Below are positions 34,279 through 42,131 of a DNA stretch of 64,000 nt, piece after piece; within the stretch, counting starts at the first letter, position 1, and every line of letters starts with the position of its first letter. Position numbers and translations under genes: made by a program. A model generated the notes under the pieces. It was not told the DNA's origin. It saw only the letters and a program-made list of their open reading frames with translations, and made no database searches. The stretch is from JBEKCD01 sp050015055 (GTDB taxonomy: Archaea > Thermoproteota > Bathyarchaeia > Bathyarchaeales > Bathycorpusculaceae): positions 1 to 64,000 of the forward strand of contig JBEKCD010000009.1 of assembly GCA_050015055.1 (NCBI GenBank), in the 5' to 3' direction.

Positions 34279-34605
34279 TTATTGGATGAACCTCAACATG
34301 TAATCGTTCACAGTTTGAAGAAACGAATCTTCTAGTTCTATGCTGTAGTGTTCTGCTAGAACGAAGATTATGTAGAGCAGGTCTGAGAGTTCAGTGGCCA
34401 GCATCTCCTTTGTCTTGGGTTTTTCAGGCGGCTTGAACCCTTCAAGCCCTTTGACCACGGCAGCGACCTCTCCAGCCTCTTCCAACAGGTCAGCAATCAT
34501 TACGAACGGCGTCCATGTCTTACCCCGCTCAGGGTCAAGCTTGTCGTTGATTTTCCTAAAATTCTTCCAACACAGATGCTGAGCATCACGCAAAGTCACA
34601 GACAT
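34279..34605 (-). CDS. MazG-like nucleotide pyrophosphohydrolase
   Basis: The protein of about 108 residues is an all-alpha NTP-PPase. It has the metal-binding EEAGEVAAVVKG near 45-56 and ELSDLLYIIFVLAEHY near 72-87, the two acidic motifs EExxE and ExxD of MazG. Such enzymes clean unusual nucleotides or (d)NTPs. The ATG at 34605 gives MSVTLRDAQ, a usual beginning; the open frame to 34659 adds 18 unlikely residues. The gene lies 6 bp or more downstream of a radical SAM gene on the same strand and could share its transcript. Confidence 0.85.
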   Translation of the reverse strand: MSVTLRDAQHLCWKNFRKINDKLDPERGKTWTPFVMIADLLEEAGEVAAVVKGLEGFKPPEKPKTKEMLATELSDLLYIIFVLAEHYSIELEDSFLQTVNDYMLRFIQ

Positions 34606-34665
34606 ACGACTCACCAGCAGGGATTTGTGGGACTGGCCTAATAATGGTTTTCCAGACATGCACTT

Positions 34666-35790
34666 TCAGGGGATTATCTCGCAGCCATTATATTTCATAT
34701 ATTCAAAATCCTCTATTCGAACTTTCTTTCTTTTGATTAGTTCTTCTATCCTAGGCATTTGCTCCCGGACATCTTGTATCAAGTTCCTCACGGTATTACA
34801 GACGTGAGAATACGCCTCTTGGCTCCAACGTTTGGTGAGGGTCGCGTACAAGCATCTGCCTCCACACAGATTGAGTGCGCCGCATTGTGTGCATGGTTCA
34901 CCAACGTCAATTTTCTTCAGTTTCAAAGGATCTGCATTACTGATGTGACCGAGATAGTGATCTTTCATTCCCCACATCGTTGGACAAGGAATTATGTATC
35001 CGTCTGTCTGGATGGCATAATTTATCCATCCTCCGCCGCAACGGAGAAGACTCTTGTCTTCTTTCCGAAGAAAGGAATGGGCCACGCCGAGGATTGGGTA
35101 AAGCCGGAGGACGATGCCCTCGTTTTCCATCATGTCAACCCAGAACCTGACAAGTCTAGCGACTCCAGGGTTGTAGGACTCACGGCTCCATCGTTTGAAG
35201 TCCCTTCGCGCAAAATCATTCTTCCAAAAACCCGCATTCAACTGCCAATGGACAGAAGAAAATGAGAAATCTCCGTTGTTCAAAAGCCATGTGACTTGCG
35301 CGTATATGTCAGTTTGCTCCATAACCGTCATTCTGGCGATGATCTCGCCCTCGAAGCCATTCCGTCTGATCAATTTCAAGTTGTCAATAACTTTCTTGAA
35401 AGCCCCTGTTCCTCGATAATGGTCTGTCAGCACTTCATTTCCATCCACAGAAACAAGTATCGTGTGGAGACGATTGATGTATTCTGGTTCCAAACTATCA
35501 AGCAGAGTACCGTTTGTCTGAATCATGAAATGCTTGACCCTGACCTTGTCCATAATTCTCCTTATTTCTTCAGTACACAGCAAGGGCTCTCCACCATAGA
35601 AAGTCAAGACGCAGTCATTGTCTTGTTCACAGAAATTCCTGAGCAAATCAATGTCGTATTCTATCTTCTTGGGCAACGAGTAATCAACATCATAACCTGA
35701 GAAGTCTTCATCAAAATCTTCCAATGCTTCCCCATAGCAGTACAAGCACTGCATATTGCAGCCAGTTGTTACTATCACATGAAAAAACAT
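34666..35790 (-). CDS. Putative peptide-modifying radical SAM/SPASM enzyme (AF1577-type)
   Basis: The 374-residue enzyme has the radical SAM motif TGCNMQCLYCY at residues 9-19 (CxxxCxxC), GGEPLL near 66-71, and a C-terminal SPASM-like region with LRCGGGW, PCPTM, PCTQCGALNLCGGRC and HVC between about 255 and 345, enough for auxiliary 4Fe-4S clusters. The N-terminus FFHVIVTTGCN and the acidic DFDEDFSGYDVDYS segment match the AF1577 family as I recall it, thought to modify a peptide. No clear substrate gene is adjacent; a 35-residue ORF starts divergently at 35829. Confidence 0.85.
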   Translation of the reverse strand: MFFHVIVTTGCNMQCLYCYGEALEDFDEDFSGYDVDYSLPKKIEYDIDLLRNFCEQDNDCVLTFYGGEPLLCTEEIRRIMDKVRVKHFMIQTNGTLLDSLEPEYINRLHTILVSVDGNEVLTDHYRGTGAFKKVIDNLKLIRRNGFEGEIIARMTVMEQTDIYAQVTWLLNNGDFSFSSVHWQLNAGFWKNDFARRDFKRWSRESYNPGVARLVRFWVDMMENEGIVLRLYPILGVAHSFLRKEDKSLLRCGGGWINYAIQTDGYIIPCPTMWGMKDHYLGHISNADPLKLKKIDVGEPCTQCGALNLCGGRCLYATLTKRWSQEAYSHVCNTVRNLIQDVREQMPRIEELIKRKKVRIEDFEYMKYNGCEIIP

Positions 35791-35828
35791 GCTTCTCTCC
35801 TTCAGAGCTGATTAATCTAGAGATTCCA

Positions 35829-35936
35829 ATGAGATTCTTGCCTAATATTCTTCACGCTCTTTCTGAGTGGCGGCTCCGGTCTCCTTGGAAACGCTACGCT
35901 ATCAAAGTGATGAAACAGGCACGATCAATTGCCTGA
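35829..35936 (+). CDS. Small ORF divergent from the radical SAM gene (35 aa)
   Basis: The frame reads MRFLPNILHALSEWRLRSPW and KRYAIKVMKQARSIA, a basic, amphipathic peptide with two Trp. It begins 39 bp from the radical SAM start on the other strand. It could be a real peptide gene or a chance frame; composition favours real, and no Shine-Dalgarno is obvious. A link to the radical SAM enzyme is speculative. Confidence 0.35.
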   Translation: MRFLPNILHALSEWRLRSPWKRYAIKVMKQARSIA

Positions 35937-35968
35937 AAAGGGGCTTTGCCAATTCTTCTGCACGCGTG

Positions 35969-37237
35969 TTAGGCGTATTTTTCCTTGACTTTCTTTGCTC
36001 TCTCAAGATAACTCCTTAGCTCCATTTCTTTGATTCGCTTCTCCGAAAGAGTTTCGGAGGCGTACATCAATGGCAACACAGCTACGAACAAGAAAAAGCT
36101 AGCCAGCGAGAAAGCAGTTGCTGCAGGGACAGCGGCAAGAGACGATGCGCCAATCTCCGAAAGAAAAGCCGCGAGGAGATAAGGAAGGCCTCCAAGAAGA
36201 TAATATCTCTCCTTCTGATTGTTGCCGGCGAGGTCTCCCCACACGGTCATGAAGAAAACCGCCGCAAACAACCCCCAAGCGATGCCATCTAAAACTGTGT
36301 ATATATACCAAACTGCTTGGCTTTGGGAGAAAAGCCCAAATACAGCGTAATCAATGCCCAGAATGACGAAGCCGGTTATTATGACTCGTTTTCGACCCAC
36401 GATGTCCGCCAGCATGCCCCCTACAACCGCAAAAAAACCCGTTATTGCAAATTCAATGGATACAGCAAGAGCAATAGATTCAGCAAGGGTGATCTGCGAT
36501 CCCCACAAACTACTAATTCCCATCAGCTTGTTGATAACAGGCGCTTCAGTGAAGTTCACCAGCGAAAACATGATCCATGGAAGCAGATAAAGAAGCATAT
36601 CTCTCCTGCCAAGTAGTGACCGATAAGTGGGCACCACAGAAGCAATGGACATCTTCCCTTGAATCCTCGATAGCCAGAAGAATGCCACAAAACCGAAAAA
36701 TCTCCACAAAGCAAGCGCCTCAGATGCTTGGGCCGCATTGAATCCACGCATCAGCAAGGCAAGCGCGATGACACTGAAACCGACAAAGCCCCAGGCAATC
36801 CCTCCGTAAGTTCCCCGATTTTCGACATTTGTTACGTCTGCAAAGTATGCAAGGCATGATGGAAGGCCAATGCCTATGGAAACGCCAAACAGGAGCGAAA
36901 TCAAGATGTTGATTGAAATGCTATTGAAGGAAATTATAGGTAATAGGATTGTTGTAACTGCCCCAAGAAGCATCCATAATGAGAGACATGTTTCTCTTGA
37001 ACGCCGCAACAGTGACGCTCCCAGAATGGCTGCGGAAGCTATTCCCACATAGTGGACACCCAAGACCAATATATCGTGATTAGCATAATGGCCAAAGGGG
37101 AAACTGTACGTTAACCAATACCATGCAATGCTGTTGAACACTAGAACAAGAGCCGGAGCGAATCTTTTAGCAGGGATTCTCGTCTTGAAGACTCTAGCTT
37201 GTGGCATGAGGCGGGGCGACCGAACATAGAAAAGCAT
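35969..37237 (-). CDS. Major facilitator superfamily transporter
   Basis: The 422-residue membrane protein has about 12 predicted spans in two halves. The second half contains the loop GGMLADIVGRKRVIITGFVI, the MFS signature (GxxxDxxGRR-like) between spans 8 and 9. The first-half loop is replaced by RRSRETCL. The C-terminus is a long charged helix (SEKRIKEMELRSYLERAKKVKEKYA) in the cytoplasm. The substrate cannot be read from the sequence. The start may be 37237 or the ATG at 37207. It is downstream of, and on the same strand as, the prenyl synthase gene. Confidence 0.85.
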   Translation of the reverse strand: MLFYVRSPRLMPQARVFKTRIPAKRFAPALVLVFNSIAWYWLTYSFPFGHYANHDILVLGVHYVGIASAAILGASLLRRSRETCLSLWMLLGAVTTILLPIISFNSISINILISLLFGVSIGIGLPSCLAYFADVTNVENRGTYGGIAWGFVGFSVIALALLMRGFNAAQASEALALWRFFGFVAFFWLSRIQGKMSIASVVPTYRSLLGRRDMLLYLLPWIMFSLVNFTEAPVINKLMGISSLWGSQITLAESIALAVSIEFAITGFFAVVGGMLADIVGRKRVIITGFVILGIDYAVFGLFSQSQAVWYIYTVLDGIAWGLFAAVFFMTVWGDLAGNNQKERYYLLGGLPYLLAAFLSEIGASSLAAVPAATAFSLASFFLFVAVLPLMYASETLSEKRIKEMELRSYLERAKKVKEKYA

Positions 37238-37391
37238 TTTCCATAGATAAAACGTTTCTTAATTTTGCAACAGTATTTATGTTCAACAACAAATCTTAAG
37301 TAGTAGATGTGTTGTACACATATTACAGTGAGGGATTGAGATGAAGGTAAAGAAACGCAAAGTTCCAGCACGGTACCTTGGAATATAGGCT

Positions 37392-38390
37392 CTACAAGTC
37401 TTCGAGAGTATTTGCTGCTATTCTTCTGAGAAGAATTCCAGTTGTTTTATTTCGCACGATATCTGTTTGTTTGCTGGCCTCAGTTACAAGGTCTTGCATA
37501 TACTTCCGCAGTCTCGCCACGGGTTTCGAGCTCAATACTACGTCGAGTAGCCCATCGATGTCCTTGCTGGTGAGTTCCCCTTTTTCTATGATTTTTTCTA
37601 TCTTTTCCCTTGAATCCTTGTCTTGAAGGGCATACAGCACAGGAATGGGAAAAGCCTCGGCCTTGATCCGCTGATTCAGTTCTTCGATTTCGAAGATGTC
37701 TACGAATTCCTCTCTGAGCGTAGCTAACGTTCCCAGAATCCTTCCATATCGTGCCAATGCCTCAACTTCTTTGCGGCTTCCCCCTCCGAATATAGCAGCG
37801 ATATGCATATCCGCCTCGACGCTTGCAGCCTTCTTCTCTAATATTTCCAGGTATTCCTCAGGAGAGGCCTCTAACCTCCGCTTTAGGCGCAGCTCTGAGG
37901 CATGAGCGTTTCCAACGACGAAAAACGAGGTCTTCAGGATATAGAAGATGTCATTGGATCTTTCGGGAGGCAGTCTACAAGCGACTTTCCCCATTAATGT
38001 GAATCCGTCTATCATGAACGCGTTTCCCAGAAGAAGCGCAATGTCTTTTCCGTATTTGCCGAAGACTGTCGAGCAGTGGTGCTTGGTTTTGGAATCATCG
38101 ACTATGTCGTCGTGTATGTCAAATGCAGCTGCCAACATGGCCATTGCAGCTTGGGCTTCTATTTGTTTTGCAGGGTTTCCTTCGACAGCTTCGAGGGCTA
38201 TCGAGAAGATACCAGGATGAGTGAAATCGTTCCAATATGAGAAGTAGTGTTCGAGTGCTTGTCGGAGCTCTCTGTGTTCGATTTTTTCTGATAGCAAAGA
38301 TTTTCTCACAAATTCCTGACATCCTTGGCTCCTCTTACCTAGCTCTTCAATGATGCTTTTGGATTGGTTCTGGGTCTTTCTGCGACTCAT
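37392..38390 (-). CDS. Polyprenyl synthetase-like protein with degenerate second Asp-rich motif
   Basis: The 332-residue all-alpha protein is an isoprenyl diphosphate synthase homologue. The first motif HDDIVDDSKTKHH (about 95-107) keeps DDxxD. The second region, normally DDxxD near FQIRDD, reads LREEFVDIFE, so its leading aspartates are Glu. The flanking GNAFMIDGF and the GRILGTLA segments are recognisable. This could lower or change activity, or mark a distinct subfamily with another prenyl product or a regulatory role. It lies alone upstream of the MFS carrier. Confidence 0.8.
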   Translation of the reverse strand: MSRRKTQNQSKSIIEELGKRSQGCQEFVRKSLLSEKIEHRELRQALEHYFSYWNDFTHPGIFSIALEAVEGNPAKQIEAQAAMAMLAAAFDIHDDIVDDSKTKHHCSTVFGKYGKDIALLLGNAFMIDGFTLMGKVACRLPPERSNDIFYILKTSFFVVGNAHASELRLKRRLEASPEEYLEILEKKAASVEADMHIAAIFGGGSRKEVEALARYGRILGTLATLREEFVDIFEIEELNQRIKAEAFPIPVLYALQDKDSREKIEKIIEKGELTSKDIDGLLDVVLSSKPVARLRKYMQDLVTEASKQTDIVRNKTTGILLRRIAANTLEDL

Positions 38391-38452
38391 GGTTTCATCA
38401 TAATCGCCGGAACTATTTAAGTCCTGACGACCATGGTTTTGATTGAAGAACG

Positions 38453-38821
38453 TTATTTTAAGTCCTGGCGTTGTAGTTGTTCCTTGAGAATGTTGTTGTA
38501 CGCTTCCAGGTATTGCTGTCCCTTATGGGTTATGGTGTACACTTTCCTCGTTCTCCCGCCTTGTCGTTGGCTCTGACTCGTCAGGAAGCTTTCGCGTTCC
38601 AAGCCATTGAGCAGCGGGTAGAGTGCACCATGCCTTAGTTTTACGCCGAATTTTGTCTCTGCCTGTTTTTTTATCATGTAGCCCCACATTGGTTGGGTCT
38701 GGATGAGTCTTAGTATTTGGATGTCGAGCAGGTTTCTGGTGATGCGTTGTACAAGTTCCTGTTTGTAGGCTTCTGCCAATTCTTTCACGTTCTTGTTATG
38801 TCCTATTCTGTACTGGTTCAT
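38453..38821 (-). CDS. PadR-family transcriptional regulator
   Basis: The 122-residue winged-helix protein has the PadR core: LLDIQILRLIQTQPMWGYMI (helices 1-2), then KFGVKLRHGALYPLLNGLER (recognition helix with YPLL), and the wing GGRTRKVYTITHKGQQYL. It ends in a short helix used for dimerisation. It is divergently arranged, about 200 bp apart, with a second PadR gene on the other strand. The effector is unknown; PadR proteins usually repress nearby genes. Confidence 0.9.
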   Translation of the reverse strand: MNQYRIGHNKNVKELAEAYKQELVQRITRNLLDIQILRLIQTQPMWGYMIKKQAETKFGVKLRHGALYPLLNGLERESFLTSQSQRQGGRTRKVYTITHKGQQYLEAYNNILKEQLQRQDLK

Positions 38822-38938
38822 GTTCGGCTTATTAGAGTTATGTTGGAATGGATGGTTTCAATATGCTTTCTTATGCTTTGTTATGTCTGATGTAAGCATG
38901 AACCTTTATATCACTGTTTAGCGTCTATAAAGACTCAA

Positions 38939-38962
38939 GATATGTCACAGCGAGGACATGTC
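38939..38962 (+). promoter_or_regulatory. PadR-type operator candidate
   Basis: GATATGTC at 38939-38946 and GACATGTC at 38955-38962 form an inverted repeat (7 of 8 pairs) separated by 8 nt. PadR repressors commonly bind ATGT/ACAT dyads. It lies just downstream of a TATA-like CCTTTATATC (about 38912-38921) of the rightward PadR gene. Confidence 0.5.
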
Positions 38963-38970
38963 GTATCTGC

Positions 38971-38993
38971 GTCCAACAACAAAACTGTTGGAC
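38971..38993 (+). promoter_or_regulatory. Perfect 8-bp hairpin in the leader of the rightward PadR gene
   Basis: GTCCAACA and TGTTGGAC pair perfectly around the 7-nt loop ACAAAAC. The hairpin ends 26 bp before the ATG at 39019, so it is in the untranslated leader and could affect translation, or be a second DNA operator. Confidence 0.5.
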
Positions 38994-39018
38994 AAATAAA
39001 CACAAAAGAAGGAACAAC

Positions 39019-39435
39019 ATGATGTTGAACAACACAAAAGAAGTTCAGGCCAAACTGATGAAAGGCCTGCTGGACCTGATAATACTCCAATTCCTAAACG
39101 AACAGCCCATGCACGGCTACCAGATAATCACAAAAATCCGAAAAACCTTCGGAGTCTACTTCGGCCCAAGCACCATCTATCCTCTTCTAGGAACACTGGA
39201 GAAGAAGAAGTTCGTGAAAAGCGAATGGGACATGAGCACTGAAAGACCAAGAAAAGTCTACAAACTGACCACTGAAGGCCAGAACCTGCTGAACTTCACA
39301 GAAGACTCGCTCAACTTCATTTGCAGAAAAATAGGCACACCCGGAGTATCCAAGATGGACATGCCAGAAGCGACCATTCAACACTCAGCACTTCGCCCCT
39401 TCCTGAGAAGACTCGAACCGAAACCAATAATGTAG
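39019..39435 (+). CDS. PadR-family transcriptional regulator
   Basis: The 138-residue protein has the PadR winged helix: LLDLIILQFLNEQPMHGYQI, FGVYFGPSTIYPLLGTLEKK, and the wing TERPRKVYKLTTEGQNLL, followed by a C-terminal helical part of about 55 residues. It differs enough from its divergent neighbour not to be a recent duplicate. Two regulators facing each other over a dyad and a hairpin suggest cross- or auto-regulation. No transporter or detoxification gene is directly beside it. Confidence 0.9.
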   Translation: MMLNNTKEVQAKLMKGLLDLIILQFLNEQPMHGYQIITKIRKTFGVYFGPSTIYPLLGTLEKKKFVKSEWDMSTERPRKVYKLTTEGQNLLNFTEDSLNFICRKIGTPGVSKMDMPEATIQHSALRPFLRRLEPKPIM

Positions 39436-39602
39436 AGTCCCCACCCCCCCACTCTTTTGATCACCCTGCAGAATGAAAGGCCCAACAAGCTTGAAGCCGT
39501 TAAAAGAGAAGACCATGCGATTCGCGAGCAATCTGATCTTGGCCATAAGTCATCTTCGGCACAAGGCAAAGCAGTAACGTTGACAAGATGACGATATACC
39601 CC

Positions 39603-40988
39603 CTAACTTTTCAGTCGATCTACCACTTGGCTTCTGATCTTGGTCAACCTGTTGCTCAGTTCAACAGGGTAAGGGGATGGATTTCTCAGTCTTTTGTACT
39701 TATCTGCAAGCCCTGAGAGATTCTCCAAAGTTGCCTTCCTTACCTCTTCAAGCGTTGGCATTTCACAGGTTATCCGGCCATCTTTCATGACTTTCTTCAA
39801 AAGCCGCTCTCCCTTAATCTCTTCACCCTCCAAACCGATTATGTCCTTGACACATTTTCTGTTCTCGTCTCTCTGCCGAAAGATTTGTTTCTTTCCTGGC
39901 AACGTCAATTTGCCCTTGCTCAATTTCATCGTGGGAACGAAATTCCCTTCTTCAGCTTTCCCCGATAATTTGTACACAACGTCTACGTAGGGCCTATCCA
40001 AGGACGTACTCATCCTCGTCCCGACGCCGAAAGCATCAATTTTCGCTCCTTCTTTCACCAGTTCCTCGACGACGTATTCGTCTAGGTCGCCGCTTGCAAA
40101 TATCTTCACATAGTCCAAGCCGCGGTCGTCCAGAACCCGTCTCACCTTCTGGCTTATGCTCAGCAGGTCCCCACTGTCCAGCCTGACGGCGTTTAGTCTG
40201 TAACCTTTCTTCTCTAATTCCTTCGCAACGATGGCTGCGTTTTCTGCACCTTTCAAATCGTCGTAGGTGTCTATCAAGAAAGTGGAAGTCTGAGGAAAGG
40301 TTTTGGCAAAGGCTCTGAACGAGTCTACCTCCTTGTCGAAGAACATTACGTAGGAATGCGCCATGGTTCCGAACAAGGGGATATCGTATTTCATACCGGC
40401 TAGCACGTTGGAGGTTCCTTCGGCCCCTGCTAGGTAACTGCATCTCGCAGCTTTCATCCCGGCGTCTGTTCCCTGTGTCCTCCTCAAGCCGAACTCTATC
40501 ACGGATCTGCCCTTCGCCGCGTGGACAACCCTTGAAGCCTTGGTGGCAATCATAGTTTGAAGGTTCACCGTGTTTAGAATGAATGTTTCAACAAGCTGAG
40601 CCTCTATTATCGGCGCAGTCACCCTGATTAAGGGCTCTTCAGGAAAAACTATCGTTCCTTCAGGAACCGACCACACTTCCCCGGTGAATTTGAAGCCCTT
40701 CAGATACTCCAAGAACCCCTCGCTTAGCCTCTTCTCCCTCAGGTAGCTGATGTGTTCCTCACTGAATTTCACGTTTTCGAGGAAAAGCAACACTTGTTCT
40801 AGCCCGGCGAAGATGAAGTAGGATCTGTTCGGCGGCAGCTTTCTTATGAACAGGTCGAAGGTTGCAGTGTCGTTTCTTCCGTTTTCAAAATAGCTGGCAC
40901 ACATTGTCAGCTCGTAAAAGTCAGTTAAAAGGCTCATGTTTGCTTCGTCGACAAAGTCAAACTGCGGTTTTTTCATCTGTCCAGCCAC
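39603..40988 (-). CDS. pncB: Nicotinate phosphoribosyltransferase
   Basis: NAPRTase makes nicotinate mononucleotide from nicotinate and PRPP in NAD salvage. The 461-residue protein has LLTDFYELTMCASYF at about 20-34 (family signature), EFGLRRTQGTDAGMKAAR near 165-182, the catalytic-His region GTMAHSYVMFF near 207-217, and DTYDDLKGAENA and RLDSGDL (phosphate binding) near 240-275. It ends in the usual C-terminal extension. Start at ATG 40988 fits. Stands alone. Confidence 0.95.
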   Translation of the reverse strand: MAGQMKKPQFDFVDEANMSLLTDFYELTMCASYFENGRNDTATFDLFIRKLPPNRSYFIFAGLEQVLLFLENVKFSEEHISYLREKRLSEGFLEYLKGFKFTGEVWSVPEGTIVFPEEPLIRVTAPIIEAQLVETFILNTVNLQTMIATKASRVVHAAKGRSVIEFGLRRTQGTDAGMKAARCSYLAGAEGTSNVLAGMKYDIPLFGTMAHSYVMFFDKEVDSFRAFAKTFPQTSTFLIDTYDDLKGAENAAIVAKELEKKGYRLNAVRLDSGDLLSISQKVRRVLDDRGLDYVKIFASGDLDEYVVEELVKEGAKIDAFGVGTRMSTSLDRPYVDVVYKLSGKAEEGNFVPTMKLSKGKLTLPGKKQIFRQRDENRKCVKDIIGLEGEEIKGERLLKKVMKDGRITCEMPTLEEVRKATLENLSGLADKYKRLRNPSPYPVELSNRLTKIRSQVVDRLKS

Positions 40989-41137
40989 AGAACACTATTA
41001 CCCGTTGGTTTTAAGAATGTTTACGTTCTCTTTTTTCCGAAGATTTGATTGTCTACTTTAACCTATCTCTCTCCCAGTTTTGCGAAGCACCTTTCCAGCA
41101 AACGCTTATCTGCCTTCCCTGCGGCTTTCCATCTTGA

Positions 41138-41887
41138 TTGAGGAAGCTGCGCATGTCTATTTTGTCGATTAACAGGCTCAGACGCCTTTCCCTCGGTTTT
41201 CCCACGTTAGACGATTTTTTCCAAGGGTTTGAGCTTGGAGACTTTGTTGTCATACGTGGCAACGCGGCTTCATTCATGTCCTTCGTCTTATCGGTGCAAA
41301 CTCAGCTTCCGATTGAACGTGGCGGCCTGTCGTCTCGCACTGTTTTCGTGGATGGCGGCAACATGTTTAGTCCATATTCAGTTGCGGAAATTGCACGCGA
41401 ACGCGGTGTAGACTCTAAGACTGCCTTGGAAAAGGTTTACGTGTCAAGGGCTTTCACCGCACACCAGCTTTCGTCGCTTGTCTTAGAAAAACTGTGTCTT
41501 GTTCTGCGAAAAATCCGGGCGCGTCTGCTAATCGTCTCAGACATTTCATCCTTATTTTTGGATCGCGACGTGCCCAAAGCTGAGGCCGAAGAACTTTTCA
41601 TTAAAACCTGCTCCAAACTGTCTGAGATTGCATCTGAAAAACAGGCGATTGCCGTTGTCACCTATCTGCCAAGAGAGCGATCTAGAATGGAATTGTTTTT
41701 TGAAGCCGTTCTGTTCGGAAAGTCCACTGTCTTAATCAGGTTAAGAAGGAAGGGTCAGATTTTCACTTTTGCCTTAGAAGATCATCCTAGCATCAAGTCC
41801 TTCATCAGGAATTTCACGATAGAGCAAGCTCCCTTAAACTGTGTTCATGGAGGTGCAGGTTTTGGGAAGGACCGTTCCATCCTATAG
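41138..41887 (+). CDS. RecA/RadA-fold protein lacking Walker A
   Basis: The protein has about 249 residues. After a short N-terminus it begins like RadA paralogues (LSLGFPTLDDFFQGFELGDF). The P-loop position, however, reads VIRGNAASFMS (about 42-52) with no GKT, so nucleotide binding is probably lost. Later strands are conserved, including the Walker-B-like LLIVSDISSLFLD (about 129-141) and the SAVVTYL-type strand AIAVVTYLPRERS near 170. The first possible start is TTG 41138, with ATG 41153 an alternative. It overlaps the next small gene by 41 bp, and PolB follows, forming a three-gene translationally coupled cassette. Role inferred: DNA-polymerase accessory protein. Confidence 0.8.
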   Translation: MRKLRMSILSINRLRRLSLGFPTLDDFFQGFELGDFVVIRGNAASFMSFVLSVQTQLPIERGGLSSRTVFVDGGNMFSPYSVAEIARERGVDSKTALEKVYVSRAFTAHQLSSLVLEKLCLVLRKIRARLLIVSDISSLFLDRDVPKAEAEELFIKTCSKLSEIASEKQAIAVVTYLPRERSRMELFFEAVLFGKSTVLIRLRRKGQIFTFALEDHPSIKSFIRNFTIEQAPLNCVHGGAGFGKDRSIL

Positions 41888-42131
41888 ACAAGCATTGGAA
41901 GCCGAGATTGCCAATTGGGAAGGGTTTCGAAGGGCCTTGCGAGACAGAGATCTGGAAGCTTTCGATGAGATGATGAACGCGTGCAGGATGCACGCGTCGG
42001 CGGGGAGCATGGCGACCAGGCCTATACTTATTGAGGCGATGTTCATGACTGTTTTGTTAAGCCAGCAGAAGAGGCTCATGGAGATAGCGGAACACCTTGA
42101 GCGACTGGAAAAAAAGCTTCGTCAAACTTAA
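41847..42131 (+). CDS. Small helical protein between the RecA-like gene and PolB
   Basis: The 94-residue protein is mostly alpha-helical (YRQALEAEIANWEGFRRALR, then DLEAFDEMMNACRMHASAG) and ends in a coiled-coil-like helix (QQKRLMEIAEHLERLEKKLR). It starts inside the RecA-like gene, and its end overlaps the polymerase gene by 35 bp. No family name is known to me. Tight overlap on both sides argues that the three products are made together and probably act together. Confidence 0.75.
   Translation: MEVQVLGRTVPSYRQALEAEIANWEGFRRALRDRDLEAFDEMMNACRMHASAGSMATRPILIEAMFMTVLLSQQKRLMEIAEHLERLEKKLRQT

Noticed and set aside
37341..37388. 15-codon basic frame (MKVKKRKVPARYLGI) with a good ribosome-binding site and possible TATA
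   Set aside because: Too short to support by itself; listed here because the leader signals are better than expected by chance.
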